Positions 45,492 through 57,405 are shown, numbered from the stretch's first letter. The stretch: 64,000 nucleotides of DNA from Bolinopsis microptera (GCF_026151205.1 NC_087078.1:9998675-10062674); one strand, 5' to 3'. Notes: generated by a model from the sequence alone, not told the origin. Made by a program: numbers and translations.

Positions 45492-47447
45492 GGACATGTT
45501 CATAAAAAGGTGGCACTAGAGATTGATTTTTCACTGCCAAAATTGTGTGAAGCATTTTAAAATACTTGTATCTCAAGGAGTATGCTATGAAAGTTAACCA
45601 AATTTTAATGTGGTCCAAAAAGATTCAAATGTCACATAATAAAGTCATTCATCTCTTTATATCTGTTAATTGTGCAGATATGAGCCAGAAATCACAAAAT
45701 ATTCATTTCTTGCACCTCTAATCATGAATTTACATTCTGTGAGTGTGTCCTGCTTCTCAATGTGATTATTGAACCTTTTTGAGATAGCTGAGTGTTAAAA
45801 GTGCAAAGAATCACCGGTTAAATGTGGAGTTACGATGCAATTATCACATACAGGGTTAATTCTGACTAAGTATTTTAGAATGATGAATGTGATATGAATA
45901 TCAACGGAATGATTGTAACAATGAACTCTATCAATGTCAATTATATCATGCTAACTAATATTTAGAGAATTTAGATGGTTAAAAGTGCCATAATGAGTCA
46001 AAAATCACATAAATGAGCATGTATTGAAATTATGCTGTATCAGGGGAATGTACACTGTCCATTTGAACACTGTCCATTAGTACTCCGATGAAGAAGCGAT
46101 GAATGTCGATTTGCCGTGATTCTAGCTTTGTGTGTTATTGTGTGATTTCAATGCACGGCAATGAAGGGACTCAGGTACCACGATCTGGCAGACAAACATG
46201 TCTGAACAGACATAGCGAGTCAGATCTGGTTCAGGAAATTTTATCGTTTAAGAGATATTCATATTTCATATGAATCAATACTCAGGTTTCTAATTTTGGA
46301 CTCGCCCGGGGTTTGATTATGATACTTTGAGGAATGACATTTGATTTATAAGTTGATTTCAAATCCCCTATGGGTACCAGAAATACTGGTTTCACAACAA
46401 CAACATCACTTTTTGGCTCTATATCAGGTTGGTATTCATAGTAAATCTGCAGTAATTTGTTGTGACACTGCACTTGTTTATGGTCATGGAGAAGTTCGTT
46501 ATTAGAGTAATAGTGGAATCAATAATCACAAAACACTGATTTTAAACTGATTAAACTAGGCAAGTACTTTTACTACTCAAGCCATGATAATTTTGTCTCC
46601 ATACTGTGACAAATGAATCAATCAGTTACGTATAATACTTAATTGAATTTTTGAAATGTGATTATCGATTCATTACCTTTCTTTTCAAAATGTCATTACA
46701 ACTTGAACATTACATATGATTCAATTGTCATACTTTAAAGAAAATTACATAGTTGGTAGCCAGATTTGTGTGATTTTTGAATCATTTAACCACCCAGATC
46801 AAAAATTATCGCTCAAAGGCCTTCAATATGGTATAAGCTTAGACATGGATTCAAAAATCACATAATAAGAACCATAGAATGGATATATGTTGTCATATTG
46901 TGCACTTAATTTAAGGCTTACTATAGTGAGACTTAATAGCGCACCAATAACGAAAATGTGATTTTTGAATCATATTAACTGGTTTTAATACTATTTAATA
47001 CTATTTTGTACCCTAACAAATGATAGAAAGCCAATAAAAACGTAAGATGATTCAATAATCACTGCTCAAAATAGGCTCATTTCCAATGTTTAAGTTGTGA
47101 TTTTTGAATCATTTTGGCACCAATAACAATTTCAGATAAGACATTTTATTCCTTACATGCATTATAGTCACCATATCAATTTTGGCGTCTTTGTGAATAG
47201 TACTTTTCAGATTATCTAGTGTTGATTCATCTTGCATTTCTAATTGTGTGATTTTTGAATCATTGGCACACAAATAACGATAACTCCTGTGATATAAGCA
47301 CTACAGACTCCGTGATTTCAGGATCATGAAATTTAATCGAATTTCTAAAGGTATAGATAGATATATCAACCAACAAAGAGCAATGACCATTTTTAAAACT
47401 CATTTAAAAAAATCAATCTCTAGTGCCACCTTTTTTTGAACGTGTCC
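45492..47447. mobile_element. 1.96-kb TIR element with GTGATTTTTGAATCAT repeats
   Basis: The left end GGACATGTTCATAAAAAGG and the right end read inward (GGACACGTTCAAAAAAAGG) continue into AGGTGGCACTAGAGATTGAT on both sides. ACTT (possibly ACTTGGA) flanks each side. The uninterrupted target can be inferred from the sibling repeat. Inside, 15-16-bp motifs around GTGATTTTTGAATCAT occur at least four times plus once inverted (46770-47270), which may be transposase-binding sites. No transposase frame was seen. Confidence 0.8.
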
Positions 47448-48300
47448 ACTTGGAATCTATCTGGTATGGTAGAAGGACACATGTACTAACATTTCCAGCC
47501 ACTTAGACTTGCAAAATACTCCCCTGGTTCATGGAATGAATGAAATGAACACAAAATGAACATTTTCCTAGAATCCCCTGAATTGGGCTAAAACCAATTG
47601 GAATCGGTCGGTATTGATACCAGGAGTGTCCCTGAGAAGTTTGGTGTGCCTAGCATGTTCAAAAAGGGCTCTGGGGCAATGTTTCTATTTTGGTTTCAGA
47701 GTAGTTGAGATGGTGGAAACAATTGACACAAATTTAGAAACATGCTTTTTAGCGGTAATTATGCCTGGACTGGCATGGAATCGATATGGTATGGTAGAGG
47801 GGCATATTGTTTACTAACATGTTCAGCAACTCAGAAGTTTTTTTCTTTGAAATTTAATACTCCACCGAAGGGATAGGGTGCGTCAAGAATCATCCAGTTT
47901 CACATCGAAAGCACTATTTTCACACATCAAATTGTGACATTTTTTGTTCAACTTTAAAAAAACCTTTTTAGTGCAAAATGATCCCCTGGTTCATGAAATG
48001 AACAAAAATGAACTTTACCCTAAAATCGCCTAAACTGAGTTGAAGGCGATCAGAATCGATTGGTATCGATACCAGGAGTGTCCTTGAAAAGTTTGGTGGC
48101 CCTAGCAGAAAAGGCTTTGTGGGCAATGTTCCATTTTGGTTTCAGAGAAGTTGGGATTCTGGAACAGAATTGAGACAAATTTGGAACAGGCTTTTTGGGC
48201 AGTAATTATGCCTTGGCTGACTTAAAATCGATCTGGTATGGTGGAGGGGTATATTAACTACATTTTTGGGTGTTTTCAAATTAAAGATTTCAAAGCCAGA
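47448..48300. repeat. Diverged direct repeat family, right part
   Basis: Two copies (about 47540-47815 and 47990-48260) share GATACCAGGAGTGTCC, AAGTTTGGTG, TTTTGGTTTCAGAG and GGTATGGT-GAGG. They are homologous to 45400-45487 on the other side of the inserted element. The origin is unknown; the frames are short. Confidence 0.7.
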
Positions 48301-48671
48301 TTTTCGGCTTAGGTTGGCTGGGACATGCCCAAATTGTATATGCTTTGATCGTGATCGGGTTTTCAAAAATAAACGATTTACCTTTCGCATATGATGGACT
48401 TTTTCCCGAAGAAGGTGGGTATTTTATCCTTGTAGTTTTCCAGAGAAGGACGTAGTCTTTTCCACATCTCTGTCATCAGTGAAGTCCTCTCGATTAAACG
48501 GTACCTTTTTAGCACTCCTGAGATATTGTACTTCTTCAACACCATATGGATTTTCCCGTTACCTTTTGTTCTAAATTAATTAAGAATATAAGGTAAATTA
48601 TACCCATACACTTGTCAAATATGTGTCAATTGTGCGTTTGCAGCTAAACCATGACAAAATCAGGTCATTAA
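48301..48671. other. Flank, nothing recognised
   Basis: No gene or inverted ends; the last 60 bases begin to resemble the TIR region at 39260-39350. Confidence 0.4.
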
Positions 48672-50745
48672 AGTCTATGTCATTATATAGTGTTTTCATT
48701 TATAGTGTGATTAACCGAGTATCGTTGCGAAAGTCACGCAACACTCCCCACTCGTGCGTGCGGGCCTACAACTCGACAATGAAGGAAGTACGTCGGTACT
48801 CGTATACGTTGTAACCTCTCTTGTCGCAAAAAGGGTTACAACTGTATAAAGGAGTACTATGCACAGTGTAGTCAGCAAGTGATGACACAATACCATTGAA
48901 TGACGATGTCAATACCTTCCGAGCTTGGATAGCTGTTACCACCGTAGCGCTGGATCTCAACTAGCAATAAGTTTAAGTGAACTAGACCCTACGTTCTTAC
49001 TCACAATTTAATCATGATCTTGGTTAGTTGACATGTATTTATTTAATATAAATGCTCTTACGAACATTTTACGCTGATAAATAGGACTCCGTACAGGTTT
49101 TATACGATATTTGACCGAGAATCGATAAAAGAGTTTGAAATTATTGTATAAGGAAAGTGAGTTTCCTTGTCATATTTGATGACCGCCCCACAAGTGGCTC
49201 ACCCTGTAGCAAAACGCTACATTTCTAAACTAGTGAACACGTGTTGGGTCCCACGTTACACAAGTTACCGTACGAAAATCGATTACTTTAGCCTCAAACA
49301 TTTAGAATTACTATTTCAATGTCAACCCTCGAATACGCTTCAACGATTTCTATTTGCTATGACATTGTCATGCAAGCAAACTATGTAGTAGTAGTTTGCG
49401 CTTGGCCCTAGCGTCGAAGCGGCGATCCAACGAAAAACATGTTGGAACTTTGCAATTTAATTTCGTTGCATCAGCTTTTGCATGAAGATAGCCGCACATG
49501 AAATTAAAATAAAACAAATCCCTTAATTTTCTCCGGGTAAAAAGGTAGTCAAAATGATCCTTTTTTGCTTAAATTTGGAATTATTTTCTGCAGTTGTAGT
49601 AAATCAATCCAAAAATAGTTGTATCGTGTTTGCCAAAATTTTTCGTTTCGAGAAGTACCCACTTGATATATTTTATTGAAGTTTGAATATTGTCACTCCT
49701 TGACGGAATGTTACTCGTCTAAATTTCTTCGAAGTAGCGCGCGCCGCTTTCTTCTCGAAATGTTGGCCCGACGGCACGAGCTACGAAGTAGCGCGCGCCG
49801 GGCCAGATCATTAACAATGGTCAATGTCACTCCGCAAGGGTTTTTGCCAAATTTTCGTCGCGCAAAAGCATTTAGTTGTACTTGTTATCAATGGGCACCT
49901 GCGCGTTCATCATAAATTTCAAACAGCTATATAACTCGATATTACGTCTCTTCTAGCTCAATATATTTTCACAACAAATAGAAAACAATGTGATATTATT
50001 GCTGACAAGATATGAATATAATTAGGTAGTGCGCCATCGACAGTGAGCCGCGCGTGCCGACTGTATGATGGTTTTTTAGCGCTAATTTTGACCAGCACAA
50101 TTTTCTTCAAACAAATAGATATTGAGTATCCTTCCCGACCTCTAATTGCAACAAAAATTGGTAAGCTTACTCATAGACTTACAAGGAAAGTGTCCGCAAA
50201 ATTTAAAGCATATCCAACCATCAGACATTATGTTACAGCTAAAAGCAGCGTATTTTGCCCCATTTTGATCACTATATCAACTCCGATATCCACCAAATTT
50301 TTCGGACAGTTGTAAAAGCCCTATTGGAAGGTCGTCGCCAATTTCCAGAATGATCTCATTTAAGGAACTGGAGATAAATCCGAATAATACGACAAAATTG
50401 GTCAAATTTGGACGAATTTGGTCAAATTACGCGACTTTTACAACTACTTTTGCTCCAAAAGCCGCGCACCATCAAATATGGCACCTAGGTGAAACTCACT
50501 GATCTTTCCAAAAAGGTATGACAAATTTGGTATTGTGCAAATTCTCACAGTCTCTAGAAAACAGTGGTACAAAAATTTTAAAATCCGAGCAAGTTTATTT
50601 TTTCGTGCACCCCCTAATATAATTACTTCATTGGCCTAAGAGTTATAGACTGTCAAAGTTTAAATCGCGCATTGGTATAGGCATAGCACGTGACTAATTT
50701 GTCATACGTTGTATGACCCGCCGCGCACGAAGTGCGCGGCTCCCC
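48672..50745. repeat. ~2.1-kb dispersed repeat, copy 2
   Basis: Same order as 39340-41465. Between 48672 and about 49480 it differs from copy 1 by very many short deletions; from about 49495 to 50710 it is almost base-identical. The change is abrupt. It contains the same hairpin GCCGCGCAC-GAA-GTGCGCGGC (50720-50740). Confidence 0.85.
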
Positions 50746-50768
50746 CTGTATCGTCAAGACGATAAACC

Positions 50769-50848
50769 TTACCTGAGGACCCCAGGCTATTATGTTCATT
50801 AACATAATAAAGATTTGGCGGAATGACAGGCTGAGCGCGGCCCAGTAA
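50769..50848. mobile_element. 80-bp miniature element, TSD GATAAACC
   Basis: Begins TTACCTGAGGACCCCAGGCT and ends CGGCCCAGTAA; outer ends TTAC-TG / CAGTAA are inverted. GATAAACC flanks both sides (50761-50768, 50849-50856). A sister copy with its own 8-bp duplication is at 57494-57564. The 8-bp duplication suggests hAT mobilisation. Confidence 0.85.
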
Positions 50849-50863
50849 GATAAACCTATTGAC

Positions 50864-51001
50864 CATTGTTAATGGTCTGGCCCGGCGCGCGCTACTTCGT
50901 AGCAGTTGCGAGAAGAAAGCACTTCTCGAGAAGAAAGCACTTCTCGAGAAAAAAGCGGCGCGAGCTACTTCGAAGAAATTTAGACGAGTAACATCCGTCA
51001 A
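50864..51001. repeat. Inverted partial copy of the 2-kb repeat
   Basis: TTGACCATTGTTAATG through GTTACTCGTCTA-type complement (ending CGAGTAACATCCGTCA) is the reverse complement of 40436-40562 and of 49690-49820. It carries a duplicated AAGCACTTCTCGAGAA insertion. The 99-codon minus-strand frame here is the same low-complexity reading. Confidence 0.75.
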
Positions 51002-51118
51002 TAAACCTAGTGAAACGACCTAATGAAACGACCGTGGGTGTCACAACGTGATACAATGACTAATAAAGTCATATTTATATTTCTTAACATATTCTTTGAC
51101 ACACGCTGCAACCCCTTT

Positions 51119-51182
51119 TGTCAAAAGTTTTGATCGCGCGCGGCCGGCCAGCCGGCCGGCGTGCACGCTTCGCGTGCACGAG
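51119..51182. repeat. GC-rich nested palindromes
   Basis: CGGCCGGCCAGCCGGCCG is followed by the perfect hairpin GTGCACGC-TTC-GCGTGCAC (51161-51179). It is an isolated GC-rich patch in AT-rich sequence. Confidence 0.75.
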
Positions 51183-51819
51183 AGGTATACAACGTGTAGC
51201 AACATATTCTTGATCCTTACACATCATACTATTGTGTCCAATTAATGGTTAGGTCTCCAAACTCATAGCAGAAAAAACATCTTTTTGCCCGTAATTAGCC
51301 TTTACTATTAGTATTAATCTCAAAATTGGAACTTCTAGGTTTATAACCTACCAGGACGCGCGCCGAGTTGAAACAAATATTTTACGAGTATCACCCGTTA
51401 AGATTGGAGCATGATATCTTGCCAATTAAAAACCAGACGTATCCTATTCTATAAGACATCCATCAGAAATTTCATATGGTTCCTTGTGCGAAAATATTTA
51501 TTTTGAATTGTGATTATCACATACAATTAGTAAACATTTGTTAAGATTGGTGATCAATTACTGTGTAGAATCCGGCCAAACTCTGGCTTACGTAATATAT
51601 GAACGTCGGACTTACAAACAAAAATATAATGTTTCTCTTGAGGACTGAGGTACCCCTTTTATAATTCTGATTCCTCTAATAACTTAATAATATAACTTAA
51701 TAGTTATATGAAAGTAAAGTTACTTTAGAAATTAAAATATGGAATTTAGCTAAAGTAAAGTAAAGTAAAATTTATGAATTTGTCAAAGCATTGCGCTATC
51801 ACAGTAACCATCTAACGTA
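51183..51819. other. Intergenic stretch, nothing recognised
   Basis: AT-rich; a small AAGTA repeat at 51755-51770. No frames worth reporting. Confidence 0.4.
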
Positions 51820-51822
51820 TTA

Positions 51823-51904
51823 GGGGTCGTTCACATATAAAGTTATCAATATTTTAGCAGTTTTTACCCCCCCTCGGCTGATTACGTAATATGTGAACGA
51901 CCCC
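51823..51904. mobile_element. 82-bp PIF/Harbinger-like MITE, TTA target
   Basis: Ends GGGGTCGTTCACATAT and ATGTGAACGACCCC, flanked by TTA on each side (51820-51822, 51905-51907). TTA/TAA targets are typical of PIF/Harbinger. The right end recurs at 63721-63739 as part of a segmental duplication. Confidence 0.75.
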
Positions 51905-52166
51905 TTATCAGGATAAGGAAATGTTCTACGTTTCAATGTAACAACATCGTATTCATGATATCAAATTATATGTAATATAGTTGAAAGTATTAAAACAGTT
52001 GTTACCATGGTTACTAATTTTTAAAACTCAAGTGAGGACGATCGTGGGGAGTCTGATCTAGTTAGTTAGTAACACAGTTTGTATTATCATTATCAGAAAT
52101 GACGAAAACATATGTCACCCCACTGTACATGAATTAAGTATATTCCCAAAAAAAACAGCAAAGAAA
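51846..52166. repeat. GPCR 3' flank, duplicated at the window end
   Basis: This segment reappears at 63669-64000 in the same orientation with few differences, e.g. GTTGTTACCATGGTTACTAA and TGTCACCCCACTGTACATG. It lies about 150 bp after the GPCR stop codon (gene on minus strand). Confidence 0.92.
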
Positions 52167-52322
52167 AATATCTACGAAACTTTTTTTCAACGCAGCTGAA
52201 CGATTTAGTATAACAAATCAATATCTTACGGACTTTTTGATTGGTCTAATAAACTTGCATCATTATGTAAGTTTGAGGAAAGTAAACTCATTTAGTAAAG
52301 TTCATTTCAGTTCTACTTCAGT

Positions 52323-55300
52323 TTATGTGGTTAATATAAAGTCGCCTTTCTTTTGAATAGTGTTCATGTTACTCATTTCAATTTCAACGACGATCCCCTT
52401 CGGTTTGGTAGATAGTTGATTAGGCAATATCCTCGGGTCCTTTCTATTTCTGGTGAAAATCCATGCCACATTTCTGCAGGATCTTCTCCACAGGCCACTG
52501 AAAAACTCACTGTATAACACAGGGTTAATTACAGAGTTGATGGGTAGAAATACTATTGATATGATAGGATAGTGGGGGGTTGCGTCAATAATAGCACCAG
52601 AATGCAGACAGCAAACTATGGTTACTGGCAACCAGCACAGCAGATTCGTGGAAATAATGACGGATATTTTCTGCTGCAACCGTCTGTTCCGTTTCCTTAC
52701 CTCTTGGCCTGTATGGGATGTATCCTGGGTAAGGACCCTGGAAGAAGCTTTAGTGATCGTGTTTATCAGAATATAACACACAGAGATTATAACAAAGCAG
52801 ATTATGTTCATTGTTAAGATAGTCCACGTGTAGATACGCTGAGGGTCATCCTCTTTAACTAGGAATTTAAAGAGGCAGACTCCTTCATTTCCGTAGAATT
52901 CAAGCTTCCTCCGGCCGAGTGTATCACCTCCGTAATCATTAGAAAACATTCCGTTCACAAGGTCATTTATAGCTGCCCACTTGAGAGAATCCCCCTTTAT
53001 ATTCCCGTAGTACCCTTGTAACACACTCAGATGGATTTCTTTTCTAGGAGCTCCAATAAACAATCTCGCTGAAGGGTCATAGGTCATACCATTGACAAAG
53101 AAGTCTTCAAACTGTTCTAGCAGCGGCGCTACAGCTATGATGACTGACATCAGAACGATGATAGATACAAGGAGGAAGATTCTGAGGATGGCTCGCTTGT
53201 TCACTCTACAACTAATCATAGACCCATTCTTTATCTCCGCCAATCTAGCTAGACCGAGATTTGTCATGGTAACCAGAGAGATCTGGTAACCAACAGTGCT
53301 GATAACACCGATCAATGAACAATGAGCACTAGTGAGCCATTCCAGTCTCTTGATACAGTAGGTACTCCCGTACACTATCGTGTCCATTACCGCTATATTC
53401 ATCAGGTAAACTCCTGTTAGCAGATCTCCTATATTTATGAGAAGTATCAGCATTTTGTTGTTTAGAGCTGCTTTTGACATTTTATCATTGAAATCAGTTG
53501 AAGTTTTGAATATTGTAGTGAGGTTGAGAACTATGGCCAGGAGAGCTAGAACCCAACATAGGACCTTGAGAAACATGTTCTGTAGGATATCCTTCCCGCA
53601 GTCAGAGTTACATTCATCAGAGAAGTCCTGACAATCTGTGTTTCCATCACACTTCTCAGTAATGGGGATGAGCTGTTCTTTAGAGTTACACTGAAACACG
53701 TTTGTGCAGTTTTCTTCATCAGAACCGTCCCCACAATCATTCACCACATTGCAGACTTGGTTATAGTTTAAGCAAATGTTATTCTCACAGCGGAAGTAAT
53801 CGTTTTTGTAATGATTACCTGATTTAGTGACGAAAGAAATGAATGAATTGTCAGCCACGGTGTATACCCTGTTAAGATATTGCTGAGGACAAGAATTGTA
53901 TTGGATCTTGTTTTTCAAGGGGCAAATAGAGTCTTCACAATACCCTGCACAACTCAGTGTCACGTAGATTTCTCCAAAGGTATGATCGCAGTTGATGATT
54001 TTTTTAGGACGGAAAATTGTTAAAACTGATTTGACTCCGAAGACCTCCATGCCTGATAGATTGACTTCACTGACAACGCATTGCCCTGCAATCTCCTGCA
54101 GGCCCTCAAGACCAGGCAAGCAATACAAGAAAACCTTCTCAATTCCCGATGCTTTATTAACAGTTAATGCGTTGTTAAATGTGGATGTGATAATATGTGA
54201 GCTCTTACAGATCCCTTCCTCGTTCCCACAGGTATCAATACCATCACAGAGATCTTTAAACTCTACGAAGGCTGTCTGGTCGTTCCTGCAAAGGAGGACC
54301 TCCTCACAGGGTTGATTAACTGACACTACATTGCGTTTAGTCCGACCAATACCACAAGTTTGCCACCCATCCTCCTCATCAATCCCGTCTAAACAGTCCT
54401 CCACCCCGTCCCCCACCCACTCAAGAGGTATTTCCAGTGCCTGCTCGTGCTTGTAGGCTCGGTGACACACCTTCTTTGTCATGGTTCGGCAGATGGCTAA
54501 TGTCTCATCAGTTCCATCAAGACAATCCTCAATTTTATCACACATCCTGTGTTTATGTATCTGACAAGTTGCAGATAATGTTTCACAGATTTGGTCTATG
54601 CCACTGTCACATAACGAGGGGACCCTCAGTTGGCCATGGCATACAAAATATTCGGATATGGTTGAGATATACCCGCCCACTTCACACGTCACTTTTGACC
54701 GGTTGGGATCTGTGCAGTTTGTCTGGTCCAGGAAGTTATTACACACTGGGATCATGTATGGATCAGCGTAAATGTCAATTCCCCAGAGGGCAGTACATCT
54801 CGTCCTGTTCAGAATGGACACCACCCAACTGGAACCAGTTTGTTCTTTAAATGAACCGGTAAACTTGTGGCATTTTTCGTGGCTTGCCAAGGACTCAAGA
54901 TCTGGACACTTTATTTCTACCTCATTTGTTAAGCACAGGTGAGAGTCCTGCCCGTTGCAGACATATTCGTACACATCACTTGGTTTAACGTAATTAAAGT
55001 TGTGACGGTGACCAACACAGTACACACCGTACAGGTAACCGCCACAGAAAGCCTCGTCTTCACATCTGTAGTGGGCATCACACTTACCATTGCATACAGT
55101 AGACTGGTACACTACCTGGCCACTCCTCAGCTGCACTGTGGTTCTTGCTTCATTCGCACCAGCACAGAACTCCTCTGGTAGATCTAGATTATAACAGCCT
55201 AGTCTAGATTTCGATTGGTCATGTTTCGATATTGACTGGTATTGCTTACATGGTTGATCAAAACAAATCCTGTCAGATGAGATCGCGCAGACGGGGAGAT

Positions 55301-56035
55301 CTCCAGTGTACCACACTTTCTCTTTCACTTTCTCTTTCACTTTTTGTTCAGTTCTACAAACATATTTGTTGCAAACTGTTGCGGAGTCCATTGCTATATC
55401 CTGTGATTTCCCAAAACCACAGGCTTGGTAGAAATGAGGGTCGTTGTCACAGACTTTATCGAAATTAGCGAAGTTGGTAGTTTGATCAAGGGTTATGTAG
55501 AGAGTGTCAGAGTAAGTGCACTGGAGTACTGTCATACCCAGATCTTCAAAGCACACTCTCTTAAGGAAGTTATTCCTCTCAACTATCGGACATGATCCGC
55601 TAAATGTACCGCAAAACAGATGTGTTGTTCGTTGTATCTGGTTGTTAATAGTGTGTTCTATCTTGTTAATGCTATACAGCGTGCTTGCATTGTTGCTAAC
55701 ATTGCGGTTAACATTGTGGCTTACATTGTGGTCCGCTGGGCAGGAGATGTTGTTGAAAGTGAACATGGAGTTACCTAGCGTAGACTTAGAGTAGTGGCTG
55801 GGTTGTGCCAGCCAGCTGATTGCGTGGTTGTATCCCATTGTTCGGCAGAGGTGGTCAGGCAAACAGTCCTCTCCGTATGCTTCAAGGCCGTTCAGAACAG
55901 GCCCCCAGCTTTGGTCCATCTGAACGATCAGCATGCCAAAACCGTTCGTTGTTTGGAGCCCCTTGCCGTTAAGCAAATAAAACTTTGCGTTGCCTGGGTG
56001 AAGAGGTTTTTGGAAATTGATTTCGTTCTCTATTT
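52323..56035 (-). CDS. Large exon of an LDLa-repeat, SRCR-like seven-transmembrane receptor (GPCR)
   Basis: One open exon of about 1,237 codons ends in TAA at 52323-52325. It opens after the acceptor TTTTTATCGAGCAG at 56036, so the start codon and signal peptide lie in exons further upstream; no ATG fits the beginning. The N-terminal part has an SRCR-like phrase (WGPVLNG...LCRTMGY). Many cysteine pairs follow, then about five LDLa-type modules with D-C-x-D-G-x-D-E cores (EDCLDGTDE, EDCLDGIDEE, NDCGDGSDEENC, TDCQDFSDEC). The last ~400 residues give seven hydrophobic helices: VLCWVLALLAIVLNL (TM1), LINIGDLLTGVYLMNI (TM2) with D, C-S-L-I-G-V at the TM3 start, LLCWLPVTIVCC (TM6, CWxP) and N-P-V-L-Y (TM7 NPxxY). 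The TM3 end reads L-G-L-A-R-L instead of DRY. The layout resembles snail GRL101 and the relaxin-receptor branch, but without leucine-rich repeats. Confidence 0.85.
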
Positions 56036-56519
56036 CTGCTCGATAAAAAGAAGGTTGGATTATTCAAATTTACTCCCGATAACATGTTAGTAGTATATTA
56101 GTAGTAAATGCATCATATACTACTCATGTTCTAACAGCAGATTGTAGGAGAGTATACGTTAGAGTAACATGCCGATGAGGGTAGGGGGGATGTCATAAAA
56201 TAGCATAAATGTCAATTTACCCAAAGGTTTTTCAATTTCTATTTTCTCCATTGAAATTTATGCCATTTAATTTGTCCCCCCTTCCATACATTTTCAAAAT
56301 TTTCAAAACATTTTGTTCTTCAAATATCATAAAATCAGTACTCATCGGTTATCGATTAGAAGCCATCTTAGGTTTGTTCTTTCTACACAACGGCTTTATG
56401 CTAAATGATATACAGATGCAGGAGGGGGAATGGAGGTCAAAACCAACTAGGGTCTGAAATGACCGAAATTTGGTATTATATGTCTACACAAATATAAAAC
56501 AATAATAAGGTATACTTAC

Positions 56520-56866
56520 TGCTGGATACAGTGGGAGAAGAGTTTAGCAGTATCAGTAGCATCCTCATCAGTAGCATCCTCATCAGTAGCATCCTCATCA
56601 GTAGCATAATTCATTAACTCTTCAGTGGGCAGAGGGAGTGCTGTCAGTTCAAATAACGTATCTTGTGATAAAAGTGTAGGTTTAAATAGTAAGCATATGC
56701 GTGCGGCTGTGACAAGAAACGAGTTAGAGGAGCTATTGTTACAGTTGGTTGCTTCTCCAGTATAAAGGCTAATAAATGGGCTGATCGCATTCATTGTGCG
56801 AGTGCGACTGCAGTAAAGTAAATTCTTGCAAAGAAGCACGTCCGAACCTGCTCCTTTATAATATTC
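56520..56866 (-). CDS. Candidate upstream exon of the GPCR gene
   Basis: On the minus strand the sequence between AATAACACAG and GTAAGTATACC is open for 115 codons. It starts E-Y-Y-K-G-A-G-S-D-V-L-L-C-K and ends K-L-F-S-H-C-I-Q. It has four cysteines, several N-x-S sites and a 12-nt repeat coding A-T-D-E three times. Both splice sites are good. The exon ends with two leftover bases while the large exon needs one, so the two do not join in frame directly. A small exon may intervene, or this may belong to something else. Hence low confidence. Confidence 0.35.
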
Positions 56867-56924
56867 CTGTGTTATTGTAAATTTATGGTTTCTTCCGTGC
56901 GATGAGATCTATCTTATGACAATG

Positions 56925-57062
56925 GGGACATTGTCCAAATGGTGGACCGCTGCCAGTGTCTCTCTTTCCCAAACATAAAGAAATGATATTTATTTGATTG
57001 ACCGTCTGCAAATACAAAATGATACCGAGAATGAAATCGGTCGCTCGCTTTTTCCATTCAAT
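56925..57062. mobile_element. Half copy of the 62.74-kb foldback element
   Basis: GCCAGTGTCTCTCTTTCCCA to CGGTCGCTCGCTTTTTCCAT matches one arm of 62739-63067 with moderate divergence. The opposite arm is missing. Confidence 0.75.
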
Positions 57063-57289
57063 TTACAATTGTAATCGATTAAGAAGACTACCCGATAGTA
57101 GAGGCTGAGCTTGCTAAATCACTTTACAGTCGATCTTCGAGATTGTTCTAAAAGGTTGTAACCAACTTCATTCGATGTATTTTCGGACGCTGATTCCACG
57201 AATCACCCCCATGACAAAGGGTTAAAATGCTCCCCTAAAATGCTCCCCTCGACGTGACAGTCGAGTGTAGAGTGATTAATCATCATCCA
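57063..57289. other. Intergenic stretch
   Basis: Short duplicated phrase AAATGCTCCCCT (57225 and 57239). Nothing else was recognised. Confidence 0.4.
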
Positions 57290-57405
57290 GTAGATTTTTG
57301 GGCCAAAATGAAAAAAACCATGTTTTTTGATATTTTGAGCAAGTTAACTTTGTTGGAAAAATGTGCATAAAGATAGCTGAAACTCAGCCGAGCAGTAGAC
57401 TCGCG
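57290..57405. repeat. Left fragment of a third copy of the 2-kb repeat
   Basis: GGGCCAAAAT, AAACCATGTTTTT, TTTTGAGCAA and CATAAAGATAGC follow the order found at 40140-40228. The copy is interrupted by the LINE and resumes at about 60268, so the retrotransposon inserted into an existing repeat. Confidence 0.75.

Noticed and set aside
54437-55181. Plus-strand frames (up to 137 codons) opposite the GPCR exon
   Set aside because: Antisense shadows of a long coding exon with no features of their own.
56520-56866. Direct joining of the candidate exon to the large GPCR exon
   Set aside because: Splice phases disagree (two leftover bases against one needed), so it is reported separately and not as a joined gene.
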